Source: Pararhodonellum marinum
GTDB lineage: Bacteria > Bacteroidota > Bacteroidia > Cytophagales > Cyclobacteriaceae
Direction of reading: 5' to 3'
Length of the DNA stretch: 64,000 nucleotides
Assembly: GCF_015354735.1 (NCBI RefSeq)
Contig: NZ_JACEFJ010000006.1
Coordinates: forward strand, 1-64,000
Part shown: positions 1 to 9,152 of the stretch, in pieces
Numbering within the stretch: the first letter of the stretch is position 1
How the letters are laid out: each line of letters begins with the position of its first letter
The notes under the pieces: generated by a model
The model's input: the letters and a program-made list of their open reading frames with translations, nothing else
What the model was told of the DNA's origin: nothing
Databases searched by the model: none
Program-made: the position numbers and the translations under genes

Positions 1-341
1 AGAGGATTCTGTGCCCTGTTAAGGGATGACAAAGATAAGGAAATTTAATCGATATGCAATCAGCCCTCTTCAACTTATTTGTGTTTTAAGGGCTAAGTAT
101 GACTTCTGGGTGATGAAGCAGGTTTTCGAAACAAACATTTAAAAACCTATGGATTGCTGGTATTAAATTTCAATTCACCAAACATGAAAATCTAATTTAG
201 AATAATGTTTGGTTATTATTTTCCCTCATTTGGGCCTGCAAAGGTGCAAGGTTTTTTTAAAAATAAAAATGATACTCAAAAAAAAATCTAAAAAAATTCA
301 CTATTCAACTGAAAATCAATACCATATTTTTGAAAGAAATA
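1..341. other. Intergenic stretch without a recognisable gene
   Basis: No convincing coding region is seen on either strand. The only open frame on the plus strand runs antisense into the DUF1080 gene and has no family features. The sequence is AT-rich with several A and T runs. The neighbouring gene to the left lies outside the window. Confidence 0.6.
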
Positions 342-360
342 GACCCTTAAAAAAAGGGTC
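342..360 (-). terminator. Hairpin downstream of the DUF1080 operon
   Basis: A 7-bp perfect stem (GACCCTT / AAGGGTC) with a 5-nt A-rich loop lies 35 bp beyond the stop codon of the last minus-strand gene. The flanking T tracts are short in both orientations, so termination efficiency is uncertain. Confidence 0.5.
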
Positions 361-395
361 CTTTATTCAAGTGAGTACTCTTGGATTACAAAATA

Positions 396-1001
396 TTACA
401 ATGGTTTTAGGACAATGTTCTTCCAATAAACCTTTATACCTCCCCCGTCATGGATTTGCAGCAGGATTCCTCCTTCACCTTCTCCGATTTTTTCATCTGA
501 AAAATCAACCATCTCTACGTCATTTAGATAGGAAATGATCCGGTCTCCAGTTACGATTATTTTCATTTTGTTCCAATCTCCATACTTGAGGGCTGATTCC
601 TTTTCAGGCTCAGGCTTGATCAACCACCCTCTTCCATATGACTCATATATACCACCTGTATGTAGGTTAGGTGGCGCTACTTCGACTTGCCAACCTGAAA
701 CTTTGGTACCATCTACTGTAGATCGGACAAATACACCGCTGTTCCCATCAGCCTCTTGCTTGAATTCCAGATTTAGTTCAAAGTCCTTGTAATTTTCTTT
801 GGTTCCAAGGTAGCCATATTCCTTATTTGGTCCGCTTTCAGAGATCAGCAACCCATCTTCTACATACCATTTTTCCGTTCCGTAAATTTCCCAACCAGTT
901 AAATCTTTTCCATTGAACAAAGTGATTTCATCATTTCCACCACAGCTGATGATCATAAAGATACCGAAAATGAAAAGGGAATAACGCATTAATTTCTTCA
1001 T
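396..1001 (-). CDS. DUF1080 (3-keto-disaccharide hydrolase family) lipoprotein, smaller paralogue
   Basis: The 201-residue product starts with a lipoprotein signal ending in IISC, with the lipidated Cys at residue 20, so it should be anchored in the envelope. The rest is one DUF1080 jelly-roll (concanavalin-like) domain. It opens with LFNGKDLTGW (about 28-37), contains DGNSGVFVRS near residue 88 and ends with the family's closing strand IKVYWKNIVLKPL. DUF1080 proteins are known to act on 3-keto-glycosides, as hydrolases or lyases. Its start codon overlaps the stop of the upstream DUF1080 gene by 4 nt, so the two are translationally coupled. With the Tat-exported oxidoreductase further upstream, a periplasmic oxidise-then-cleave role is inferred. 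The substrate cannot be told from sequence. Confidence 0.85.
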   Translation of the reverse strand: MKKLMRYSLFIFGIFMIISCGGNDEITLFNGKDLTGWEIYGTEKWYVEDGLLISESGPNKEYGYLGTKENYKDFELNLEFKQEADGNSGVFVRSTVDGTKVSGWQVEVAPPNLHTGGIYESYGRGWLIKPEPEKESALKYGDWNKMKIIVTGDRIISYLNDVEMVDFSDEKIGEGEGGILLQIHDGGGIKVYWKNIVLKPL

Positions 1002-1756
1002 AGGGTTTTGATTTTGATGTTTTTAAACCACACTTCGCTGCCATGATCCTGCAGGGCAATCAGACCGGTTTTTGATTTGGCATAATCGGGAAATTCATCC
1101 CACTTTCCAGAATTTCTACGTGCATTCCAGTCCTCAGAGTATGGGATGAATTCAAGCGTTTTTTTTCCATTCAACCAATAACTTGCACCCTGTTCTGAAA
1201 ACACTATTCTGGATTCATTCCATTCGCCAGCTGGTTTGACAGCCCCTTCAATATCCGGTGTATACATGGCATAATCAGCTGCTAGGGCTTGCCAATCCTC
1301 TATAGGCTCAGGAAAACCCAATTGGTCCAATACCTGGTATTCAGGCCCGGTTTCATAGGGAGCGGCATATTTGGGATCTTCCACCACATGGTAAAATACC
1401 CCACTGTTACCACCTGGGGCAATTTTCCAGGTAAACTCCATTTCAAACTCCTCAAACTCCATAGGACCAAATACAATATCACCTCCTATGTCTCCTCCCG
1501 TTCCCAATGCTTTCAAAGCACCGTCTTCCACTATCCAACCCTCAGGAAACGCTGTCCCGTTGAAGGCCCTCCATCCGTGGGGATCTTCACCATCAAAGAG
1601 CAACATCCACCCTTCACTTCTTTCATCGTTTGTTAACCTATTATCACCCACCTCCTCGATTATTTCTTCTTCATATAGCACTTCTTCCGTGGTTTCCGTC
1701 CCACAGGCAAACAAAATCCCGGTTGCCGCTAAAACCAAAACAAATTTTTTCATCAT
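998..1756 (-). CDS. DUF1080 (3-keto-disaccharide hydrolase family) lipoprotein, larger paralogue
   Basis: The 252-residue product has a lipoprotein signal with LFAC placing the lipidated Cys at residue 18. A Glu-rich tether follows, then a DUF1080 domain. Recognisable segments are LLFDGEDPHGW, APGGNSGVFYHV, a WLNGK strand and the terminal VWFKNIKIKTL. It is longer than its downstream paralogue because of loops around the GPEYQVLDQ segment, which is typical of the full-size family. It begins 9 nt after the stop of the Gfo/Idh/MocA gene and ends in a 4-nt overlap with the next gene, so all three are probably one transcript. Two adjacent ATG codons could serve as the start; the first is used here. 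Confidence 0.87.
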   Translation of the reverse strand: MMKKFVLVLAATGILFACGTETTEEVLYEEEIIEEVGDNRLTNDERSEGWMLLFDGEDPHGWRAFNGTAFPEGWIVEDGALKALGTGGDIGGDIVFGPMEFEEFEMEFTWKIAPGGNSGVFYHVVEDPKYAAPYETGPEYQVLDQLGFPEPIEDWQALAADYAMYTPDIEGAVKPAGEWNESRIVFSEQGASYWLNGKKTLEFIPYSEDWNARRNSGKWDEFPDYAKSKTGLIALQDHGSEVWFKNIKIKTL

Positions 1757-1765
1757 GTCTATTTA

Positions 1766-3109
1766 TCAAGTTAGGGTCATGTTAACTGGGTCCCAATTAA
1801 TGAATTTATTTTGAAAGTAACTATCGTTGCACAAAAGTGCAGGGGCGGCAGCTCTGAATCCAAATACCGGATCTTCTACCACTTTGCCTCCTGTGCGGAT
1901 GGCGTCAAAAAAATTGGCAAAATGATCATAGTGGGCACCTTTGTAATCCCTTTCGGCCGCATAAGTCATTTCCCTAGGTGGAAGAATTTTTGCCCTACCC
2001 ACATTGTTACCACGCAATTTTGCCTGCTCCTGAAGAAAGGGGTCATCTTCTTCCGCATTCCCGTTAAGCTTGACGACCACCTCTTCCCATTTCACATCCA
2101 TGGCCCCTTTGGTGCCCACAATTCTCAAATAGGTGGTGCCGCTCGTTCCATCTACGAAATTGCAACGAAGCGAAAGGTTAAATCCAGGATGCTGCTCTGT
2201 GGATGGATAATCAAAGGTGCCTAAAAGGATATCAGGCACTTCCCTGCCATCTTTCCAGTAGCGCAATCCTCCCATGGCCGCAATCTTGTTGGGCCCATGA
2301 GAATTTGTTATAAAATGTAGTGAGGAAAACAGGTGGACAAATAAATCGCCTGACATCCCTGTTCCATAATCGAGGTAATTTCTCCATCGGAAAAATCGCA
2401 GCGGATCCCAGTCCCTGCTTTTGGTATTGGCAAGGTACCTTTTCCAATCTACAGTTTGCGGACTTCCATCGGCTGGTATTTGATATTGCCAAGCCCCTTC
2501 AGGAGAATGTCGGGCCCAAAAACCTTCCGCATAAACCAAATCACCTATAAGCCCTGACGCAAGTAATTCCTTGGCTTTTTCATTTCCTAATGATGACATC
2601 CCCTGACTGCCTATTTGCATGATTTTCCCCGATTCCTTCCATGCTTTGATTACAGCCATGCCTTCATCCACGGAATGAACCATCGGTTTTTCACAATAGA
2701 CATGCTTACCTGCCTTCATGGCGTCTATGCTGATCTGCTTGTGCCAGTGATCAGGGGTGGCAATGATTACGGCGTCTACATCTGTTCTTCTGAGCAGTTC
2801 TTGGTAATCTTTGGTCAAAAAAAGCTGATCATTCCATCTCTTTTTTGCACTTTCCAATCTGCCCTGATAAAGGTCACATACAGCTACCAAAGTGACATTT
2901 TCATGTCTTAATGCGGTATTGGTATCTTCTATTCCCATGATACCTGCTCCTATCAGGCCCAACTTGATCGGCTGATCAGCCTTGTGGGGAAAATTTCTGC
3001 TTAACCATGTTTTTATTTCTCCCTCTTCGGCAAATGCCATAGGAGACATGGCAGCAGCCGCACCAGTCAGTCCTAGGTGCTTCAAAAAGCGCCTTCTGTT
3101 GTTTTTCAT
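1766..3109 (-). CDS. Tat-exported Gfo/Idh/MocA family oxidoreductase
   Basis: The 447-residue product carries a twin-arginine signal (RRRFLKHLG at residues 5-13, hydrophobic stretch, AFA cleavage region), so it is predicted to be folded with its nucleotide cofactor and then exported. The Rossmann motif GLIGAGIMG lies at 51-59. The conserved EKP with the catalytic-site Lys lies at 140-142, after TPDHWH. The family catalyses NAD(P)-dependent oxidation or reduction of sugars and inositols. Exported members next to DUF1080 genes are associated with C3 oxidation of glycosides, whose 3-keto products DUF1080 proteins cleave. It is the first gene of a three-gene minus-strand unit. The substrate is unknown. 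Confidence 0.88.
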   Translation of the reverse strand: MKNNRRRFLKHLGLTGAAAAMSPMAFAEEGEIKTWLSRNFPHKADQPIKLGLIGAGIMGIEDTNTALRHENVTLVAVCDLYQGRLESAKKRWNDQLFLTKDYQELLRRTDVDAVIIATPDHWHKQISIDAMKAGKHVYCEKPMVHSVDEGMAVIKAWKESGKIMQIGSQGMSSLGNEKAKELLASGLIGDLVYAEGFWARHSPEGAWQYQIPADGSPQTVDWKRYLANTKSRDWDPLRFFRWRNYLDYGTGMSGDLFVHLFSSLHFITNSHGPNKIAAMGGLRYWKDGREVPDILLGTFDYPSTEQHPGFNLSLRCNFVDGTSGTTYLRIVGTKGAMDVKWEEVVVKLNGNAEEDDPFLQEQAKLRGNNVGRAKILPPREMTYAAERDYKGAHYDHFANFFDAIRTGGKVVEDPVFGFRAAAPALLCNDSYFQNKFINWDPVNMTLT

Positions 3110-3317
3110 GTTCAGAAATATTTTGAGTTATCTTGCATTGGGTGGCAAAAGTTAATTAAATTTTTTAATAAAGTATGCCATTTAGTTCGATAATTTCTAT
3201 TTAATAAACAGGGGCTTTGGTTAGGATTTTTGAATTTGGTTTGACTTCATGTTACTTTTTCAATTACATTGAAGTAGGAAATTGGGATTAAATTAGCCTT
3301 AATCACAATTTTAGGGG

Positions 3318-3935
3318 CTAATAAGCCTCTGATTCGTAAATTTTTTGAAAAAGTAAACTGATATCCCTTTGAAGCACTCTTGGGTTAAGGGTATTGTTGT
3401 CCTTGTGTTCGGCGAGAACCTGTACCCTTGCCACGGTGTCCAAAAAATCAGTGCGATAGAGAGTATATTCCATAGTGACTCTGTGAGAACTCTGTATGGG
3501 ATCACTTCCTCCTACTACATTCCTTTGATGGTGGTTACCGTATTCGGATAAAGCAGTCAGTTTGCCATATCGAAATGGTTTTTTTTCCAGTACTTTGACA
3601 TCTAGAAGGTAGATTACTCCCAGGGCATCATACAAAGCCTTTTTCATCCGGTCGGTGGTGAAATCATAGATACCCGCGGATTTGAGTTCCAGTTCATGGT
3701 AATCATTGTCCCAGATTTCCAAGAAGCCATGGTGCCTGAGTTGCTCGGGAATGTTCTCTTGAAAAACCTTAAAATCTTCGTAAGAAATGTTTTTGGGAAG
3801 GTTGACCAGCAGAATCTGATCCATCTCTAAAGGTTGAGAAAAAGGATTGATCTGAACCTCTTTAACCTGATAATAGCCTATACTACTGCTACAAGCACAA
3901 ATTCCAATTAAACACATTAGCAAAATCCTAGGCAT
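3318..3935 (-). CDS. Hypothetical lipoprotein
   Basis: The family is not recognised. The 205-residue product starts with a short hydrophobic signal containing ICAC, compatible with lipidation at Cys15, so an envelope location is likely. The body mixes beta-strand-rich segments (QILLVNLPKN, GVIYLLDVKVLEKK, HRVTMEYTLYRT) with short helices. This resembles the general shape of small envelope lipoproteins that assemble with others, but no catalytic motif is visible. It stands alone: 208 bp separate it from the oxidoreductase operon, and 133 bp separate it from the BtuF-like gene upstream. Confidence 0.6.
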   Translation of the reverse strand: MPRILLMCLIGICACSSSIGYYQVKEVQINPFSQPLEMDQILLVNLPKNISYEDFKVFQENIPEQLRHHGFLEIWDNDYHELELKSAGIYDFTTDRMKKALYDALGVIYLLDVKVLEKKPFRYGKLTALSEYGNHHQRNVVGGSDPIQSSHRVTMEYTLYRTDFLDTVARVQVLAEHKDNNTLNPRVLQRDISLLFQKIYESEAY

Positions 3936-4068
3936 ACCTACATATTTATTTATCAGTTACGAAAAGCCTTATAAGATGTTGTAGTCCTTCCGCTTATATC
4001 CAAGTTACTGCAATTGCTACTTTACTAAAGAAAAATGGTATACTTTTCTCAATGACATAGGTTTTCAC

Positions 4069-4845
4069 CTAACCCAAAATATTTGAAAGCTGTTCGAAAT
4101 AAGACCCTGACTTTAATAAACTGCTCCCATACCATGAAAATACCTCCCCATCCACCATACGCACTTTTGATTTGGGTAAAGCTTTTTCAAAATCCCTCAG
4201 GTGTTTGGTTTTGAAAGGAAAAGGCTCCGAACTCAACAAAAGGTATTCTGGATTTAATGATTGTAGCATTTCCATTTCCAGGACAGGGTATCTGCTTTTC
4301 CTCATTAAATTTTCAAAACCGGCTTTATGGAGCATATGGTCTATAAAGGTTCCAGCACCTGCAGCCATCAATGGGTTTTGCCAGATCAGATAAACGACAG
4401 ATCCCAATCTTGGCCTAGGCTTTTCCAAGGTCTTTTTTATGGCTTCACTCAAAGCCTTCGCTTTTTCGGAAACATCAAGCAATTGGCCCAAATGATGGAT
4501 CAAACTGTAGGCATCCTCTAGATTATTCACCTCACTAATCCAAACAGGGTAAGATTTTTCTAATTTTTGAATCGATTCTAAATCATTTTCTTCTTTGTTG
4601 CCTATAATCAGATCAGGCTTCAAGGCAGAGATGCTATCCAAGTTCAACGTTTTGGTTCCCCCTATGACGGTTTTCCTTTTTTTAAGACCAGCTGGATGTA
4701 CACAAAACTTAGTCAATCCCACCAGCCGGTCTTCCAAACCCAAATCCACCAACAACTCTGTCTGAGAAGGCACCAAGGAGATGATCCTTTGGGGATAATT
4801 CTTCAATTCAATGGTTCTATTCAGTTGATCGGTACTTGAAATCAT
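4069..4845 (-). CDS. BtuF-like helical-backbone metal/cobalamin-binding protein without signal peptide
   Basis: The 258-residue product has the periplasmic-binding-protein fold of the BtuF/FecB class. RIISLVPSQTELLVDLGL forms the first beta-alpha unit and is followed by LKPDLIIG, a long linking helix and a C-terminal lobe with a GAGTFIDHML motif. BtuF proteins capture cobalamin or chelated metals for ABC importers. The longest possible start uses TTG; the first ATG (4845) matches the usual N-terminus of this group and is chosen. Neither start gives a signal peptide or lipobox, so transport to the periplasm is not explained. No permease or ATPase gene is nearby. It may be a soluble corrinoid-binding protein. 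Confidence 0.72.
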   Translation of the reverse strand: MISSTDQLNRTIELKNYPQRIISLVPSQTELLVDLGLEDRLVGLTKFCVHPAGLKKRKTVIGGTKTLNLDSISALKPDLIIGNKEENDLESIQKLEKSYPVWISEVNNLEDAYSLIHHLGQLLDVSEKAKALSEAIKKTLEKPRPRLGSVVYLIWQNPLMAAGAGTFIDHMLHKAGFENLMRKSRYPVLEMEMLQSLNPEYLLLSSEPFPFKTKHLRDFEKALPKSKVRMVDGEVFSWYGSSLLKSGSYFEQLSNILG

Positions 4846-5013
4846 TGGCACTTGGCTTTCTTTTGATCGTTTTAAATGGATGTTCAATTATCCTTCAAAC
4901 TTTCGGAACACATTGTTTCAATCATTCTTTAACATTTGACCCTAAATGTTTCAAAAAATGTCGATGAACTTTTTAAGATTTTTCAGCACATGCCATTTCT
5001 AAGCTAGATAGAA

Positions 5014-6597
5014 TTACAGAGGAATGTTCCCGTGCTTTTTCCTGGGCAATTTATCCACCTTATTTTCCAACATTTTAAAACCCCTGATCAATTTGTCCCT
5101 TGTTTCGGAAGGCATGATCACTTCATCGATAAAACCACGGTGAGCAGCTCTATAAGGATTGGCAAATTTGGCTGTATAGTCATCCACCTTTTCCTGTAAT
5201 TTAGCCTCAGGGTCATCCGATTCGGCTATTTCTCTTTTAAAGATGATTTCAGCAGCTCCTTTTGCACCCATCACCGCAATCTCTGCTGTAGGCCAGGCAA
5301 AGTTTAGATCTGCACCAATATGTTTGGAATTCATCACATCGTAAGCCCCTCCATAGGCTTTACGTGTAATGACCGTGATTCTGGGAACGGTAGCTTCCGA
5401 AAAGGCATATAGTAACTTGGCACCATTGGAAATGATTCCGTTCCATTCTTGGTCTGTTCCTGGAAGAAACCCGGGAACATCTACCAAAACAAGCAGTGGT
5501 ATATTAAAACAGTCACAAAACCGAACAAAACGGGCTGCCTTCACGGAGGCATCATTGTCCAATACCCCTGCAAGAGATTGGGGTTGATTGCCCACCACTC
5601 CAATACTCCGGCCAGCTATTCTTGCGAAACCCACCACCATGTTATCCGCAAAATCTTTATGCACTTCCAAAAAGGAATCCTCATCTGACAAACCTTTGAT
5701 TACGTCCCGCATGTCATAGGGATGGGTGGGGTTTTCTGGGATGATGTCATCCAAAACATCCCTGATTTCGTCCTCTTTAATCTCGTAATGATAATCAGGT
5801 GCTGTCTCTTCACAATTTTGAGGAATATAGCTCAGGAGGTTCCTGATGTGTTTGATGCATTCCAACTCATTGGGACAGGCAAAATGGGTGACACCGCTTT
5901 TGGTACTATGTGTTCTTGCGCCTCCAAGTTCCTCTGCAGTTACCTGCTCCTGAGTCACGGTCTTAACTACATTGGGACCCGTTACAAACATATAAGAGGT
6001 GATTTCAACCATCAAAATAAAGTCAGTGATCGCCGGAGAATACACCGCACCACCTGCACAGGGCCCCATGATAGCCGAAATCTGTGGAATCACTCCGGAG
6101 GCAAGGGTATTGCGGTAAAAGATATCTGCGTATCCCCCTAAAGAACTCACCCCTTCCTGGATTCTCGCTCCTCCAGAATCATTCAATCCAATGACAGGTG
6201 CGCCATTTTTCATGGCCATGTCCATTATTTTACAGATTTTTTCTGCATGTGTCTCAGAGAGAGAACCCCCAAATACTGTAAAATCTTGAGAGAATACATA
6301 GACAAGTCGTCCGTTGATCTCTCCATATCCTGTTACGACTCCATCTCCCAGATAATGTTCCTTGTCCAAGCCAAAGTCTTTCGCCCTATGGGTGACAAAT
6401 TTGTCGATTTCCTGAAAGCTCCCTTCATCCAATAAAAGATGTAGCCGCTCCCTTGCTGTCAATTTTCCTTTTTTATGTTGGGATGCAATGCGGGCTTCTC
6501 CTCCACCCAAGAGGGCCTCTTCATTTTTCTTTTTGAGCAGGTCTGTTTTTTCCTGATTTCCGGGTAAGGTATAAATGCCTTTGGTCTGACTGTCCAT
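5014..6597 (-). CDS. pccB: Acyl-CoA carboxylase beta subunit (propionyl-CoA carboxylase type carboxyltransferase)
   Basis: The 527-residue product spans both crotonase-like halves of a biotin-dependent carboxyltransferase and is full length for the family. Visible hallmarks are [17 protein letters not shown] near the N-terminus, [18 protein letters not shown] and [16 protein letters not shown] in the N domain, and [10 protein letters not shown] and [14 protein letters not shown] in the C domain. It would move CO2 from carboxybiotin onto propionyl- or methylmalonyl-related acyl-CoA in the cytoplasm. Genes for the biotin carboxylase and biotin carrier partners are not in this window. A TATATTTG -7 box lies 24 bp upstream. 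Substrate chain length is not decided by the sequence alone. Confidence 0.93.
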   Translation of the reverse strand: MDSQTKGIYTLPGNQEKTDLLKKKNEEALLGGGEARIASQHKKGKLTARERLHLLLDEGSFQEIDKFVTHRAKDFGLDKEHYLGDGVVTGYGEINGRLVYVFSQDFTVFGGSLSETHAEKICKIMDMAMKNGAPVIGLNDSGGARIQEGVSSLGGYADIFYRNTLASGVIPQISAIMGPCAGGAVYSPAITDFILMVEITSYMFVTGPNVVKTVTQEQVTAEELGGARTHSTKSGVTHFACPNELECIKHIRNLLSYIPQNCEETAPDYHYEIKEDEIRDVLDDIIPENPTHPYDMRDVIKGLSDEDSFLEVHKDFADNMVVGFARIAGRSIGVVGNQPQSLAGVLDNDASVKAARFVRFCDCFNIPLLVLVDVPGFLPGTDQEWNGIISNGAKLLYAFSEATVPRITVITRKAYGGAYDVMNSKHIGADLNFAWPTAEIAVMGAKGAAEIIFKREIAESDDPEAKLQEKVDDYTAKFANPYRAAHRGFIDEVIMPSETRDKLIRGFKMLENKVDKLPRKKHGNIPL

Positions 6598-6620
6598 TGA
6601 TTTTTGGTAGAAGGTTTTTC

Positions 6621-6628
6621 CAAATATA
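6621..6628 (-). promoter_or_regulatory. Bacteroidota -7 box for pccB
   Basis: TATATTTG on the minus strand matches the TAnnTTTG consensus exactly and ends 23 nt before the pccB ATG. No clear -33 TTG partner is seen. Confidence 0.5.
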
Positions 6629-6644
6629 AGGAGCTATCCCAAAG

Positions 6645-6660
6645 GGAGAAAATTTTCTCC
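6645..6660. repeat. 16-bp perfect palindrome upstream of pccB
   Basis: GGAGAAAATTTTCTCC is its own reverse complement. It lies 17 bp upstream of the pccB -7 box, about where an operator or the -33 region would be. It sits in the 316-bp divergent gap between pccB and the Ppx/GppA gene, in which nothing else stands out. Confidence 0.55.
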
Positions 6661-6913
6661 TTGTAAAGCTTTTTATTCGGGGTTTTCTAAAGTCACTATT
6701 GGAATAAAAAGTAGCATGATTTCTCTTTAACTCATACATTAATAGCCTAAGTATGTAAAAAATTTCATTCATCAAATCCAGGTAAGTTAATTTAATTTCC
6801 AATGCCCCTCATCAAGTAGCACGGGGCTAAAGTTTAATTTGGCTTATTTGAGCATGGTTTTTAAATAAACTTTATATATTCGCACATCTTAATTTTAGGC
6901 CTAAGAGAGGAAT

Positions 6914-7858
6914 ATGAAGGCAGCTGTGATTGACTTAGGCACCAATACTTTTCATTTATTATTGGTGCAATTAAAAGAAGATGGATTTGAGACCATCTAC
7001 AAGGAAAAAGTGCCTGTAAAAATTGGCCAAGGAGGTATTTCCCACAATTATATCGCTTCTGACGCTCAAAAGAGGGCTTTCCATACCCTGAAACATTTTA
7101 AGCACCTCATTGATGGAGAGGGTATCAATCAGGTTTTCGTATTTGCGACAAGTGCGGTGAGGAATGCAAGCAACGGACGGGAATTTGTCAAGGAAGTCAA
7201 ACGTCAGTTAGATTTTGAGGTGCAGGTAATCAGTGGACAAGAAGAAGCCCAATTGATTTATGAAGGAATCAAACTGAGTGGTTCTCTTAACGGTGCCACT
7301 TATTTGATGATGGACATCGGAGGTGGATCAGTTGAATTTATCATTGGCACCAAAGAAGAGGTGCTTTGGAAGCAGAGCTTTGAAATAGGAGGACAAAGGA
7401 TGTTGGACTTGTTTCATTACCATGACCCAATACTTCCTGAAGAAGTGGAAAAACTCAATGAATATTTGCAGGAAAAGTTGGGTCCTTTGATCAAAGCCGT
7501 TGCCCAATTTCAACCCACAGGACTAGTGGGTGCATCTGGAACTTTCGATACGCTCACCGACATGTATTTTGCTGCCACCCAACAAATCAAACAAAAAGGC
7601 CAGCAAGTTTTTAATTTACCTAGAGAAGCCTTTGAAAACCTGGATCAAAAGTTAATCACCCAAAACAAAACAGAAAGGTTGAAGATTCCAGGTATGATCG
7701 CCATGAGAGTGGATATGATCGTAGTGGCCTCCTGCCTCATTTCCTTTATCCTTGATAAACTTCCAGTGAACAACATTATCTGTTCTAACTATGCACTTAA
7801 AGAAGGGGTAATTGCTCAATTGATCCAAAATATTGCCCCAGTGAACAGTCCTGACTGA
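6914..7858 (+). CDS. Ppx/GppA family phosphatase (short form)
   Basis: The 314-residue product has the two actin-like ATPase lobes of exopolyphosphatase/pppGpp phosphatase. AVIDLGTNTFHLLL at the N-terminus is the first phosphate loop, VFATSAVRNASNG follows, and MDIGGGSVEFI near residue 136 is the second loop. It lacks the C-terminal HD-type domain of long Ppx/GppA proteins, as is usual for the short forms in Bacteroidota. It would hydrolyse polyphosphate or pppGpp in the cytoplasm; sequence does not separate the two. A weak TATATTCG -7-like element lies about 40 bp upstream. Confidence 0.88.
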   Translation: MKAAVIDLGTNTFHLLLVQLKEDGFETIYKEKVPVKIGQGGISHNYIASDAQKRAFHTLKHFKHLIDGEGINQVFVFATSAVRNASNGREFVKEVKRQLDFEVQVISGQEEAQLIYEGIKLSGSLNGATYLMMDIGGGSVEFIIGTKEEVLWKQSFEIGGQRMLDLFHYHDPILPEEVEKLNEYLQEKLGPLIKAVAQFQPTGLVGASGTFDTLTDMYFAATQQIKQKGQQVFNLPREAFENLDQKLITQNKTERLKIPGMIAMRVDMIVVASCLISFILDKLPVNNIICSNYALKEGVIAQLIQNIAPVNSPD

Positions 7859-7916
7859 TTTATAGCCTTGTAAGGTTATTTAAATTGTAGACCCAACCCA
7901 ATTGTGTAAAATTGAT

Positions 7917-8987
7917 ATGACTTTCACTTTTGATCACCTTTACCAATTCACCAAAGAAATTCTACTTCGAATAGGTTGTCCTGAAAAAGATGCCGCTCTT
8001 GCTACTGATGTATTGCTTTCAGCCGATTTGAGAGGTGTGGACTCCCATGGAGTAGCCCGTCTTTCTGGTTATGTACGCCTTTGGGAAAAAGGAAGGATCA
8101 ATTCCCAACCTCATATTCATGTGAGCTACGAAACACCAAGTACTGCAGTAATAGATGGTGATGGTGGTTTGGGATTGGTAGTGGCCCCTTTTGCCATGGA
8201 AGTCGCTATGGAGAAAGCAATAATTGCTGGAACCGGCTGGGTATCGGTTAAAAACTCGAACCACTACGGCATTGCCGGCTACCATGCCATGATGGCTTTA
8301 AAGCATGACATGATCGGCATTTCCCTGACCAATGCCAGTCCTCTGGTCAGCCCTACATTTTCAAAAGAAAGACTTTTAGGTACAAATCCCATCTCTGTGG
8401 CCATTCCGGCTAAAAATCAACCTCCATTCGTCTTGGATATGGCAACTACCACTGCAGCGAACGGAAAGCTAGAAATGCTTCAGCGAAAAGGAGAAAATGC
8501 CCCCCTTGGCTGGATTCAAAATGAAAATGGCTATCCAACTACTGACCCCAAAGGGGTAAAAGCCGGTGGTGCCTTGCTCCCCCTTGGTGGAGACCGTGAA
8601 CATGGTTCACACAAAGGGTATGGTCTAGGTGCAGTGGTGGATATTTTCTCGGCGGTATTGTCAGGTGCCAACTATGGACCTTGGGTTCCGCCCTTCGTAG
8701 CATTTTTGGAGCCTGATCCCAATCCCGTTGGAGTTGGACTTGGACATTTTTTCGGTGCCATGCGGGTGGATGCCTTCAGGCCTGCTGAGGAATTTAAATC
8801 CCACATGGACAATTGGATTAGCCGCTTTAGGGCAGCAAAAACCACTCCTGACCATGCAAAAGTACTGATTCCCGGTGATCCGGAGCGAGAACTGGAAGCC
8901 GAGAGGAAAAAAAACGGGATTCCTTTGATTCCTGCTGTCGAAACTGACCTCAGGGATCTGGGTAAACGATTTGGAATTGAGTTATAA
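7917..8987 (+). CDS. Ldh family oxidoreductase (malate/L-lactate/ureidoglycolate dehydrogenase type)
   Basis: The product is 356 residues from the ATG at 7917. An in-frame TTG five codons earlier would add only CKID and is not preferred. Family markers are DLRGVDSHGVARL with the catalytic-region His, VKNSNHYGIAGYH, LGTNPISVAIPAK, and the segment HKGYGLGAVVDIFSAVLSGA. These NAD(P)-dependent enzymes reduce or oxidise 2-hydroxy acids and do not share the Rossmann fold of classical lactate dehydrogenases. It follows the Ppx/GppA gene by 58 bp on the same strand. Sequence alone cannot choose between malate, lactate, ureidoglycolate and delta1-piperideine substrates. Confidence 0.9.
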   Translation: MTFTFDHLYQFTKEILLRIGCPEKDAALATDVLLSADLRGVDSHGVARLSGYVRLWEKGRINSQPHIHVSYETPSTAVIDGDGGLGLVVAPFAMEVAMEKAIIAGTGWVSVKNSNHYGIAGYHAMMALKHDMIGISLTNASPLVSPTFSKERLLGTNPISVAIPAKNQPPFVLDMATTTAANGKLEMLQRKGENAPLGWIQNENGYPTTDPKGVKAGGALLPLGGDREHGSHKGYGLGAVVDIFSAVLSGANYGPWVPPFVAFLEPDPNPVGVGLGHFFGAMRVDAFRPAEEFKSHMDNWISRFRAAKTTPDHAKVLIPGDPERELEAERKKNGIPLIPAVETDLRDLGKRFGIEL

Positions 8988-9152
8988 AATAAGTCAATCC
9001 TTTATTTTTTCTTCATAAAGAATATGGGTATTTCTGGATCTTTGAATCCTTTGGTTTGGCCCACTAACCGAAGTAGGGGTTATGTCGTTTTTAAAAAAGA
9101 GAGTTAGCATTTGTTGAGGTATTTTAATTCTTAAATTTTAAGGAGATTTGAA

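Noticed and set aside
209-538. Plus-strand open frame of 109 codons
   Set aside because: It is antisense to the DUF1080 gene, has Lys-runs from A tracts and shows no family features.
4888-5013. Possible cobalamin riboswitch before the BtuF-like gene
   Set aside because: The 126-bp gap is AT-rich and lacks a B12-box-like core or multi-stem structure.
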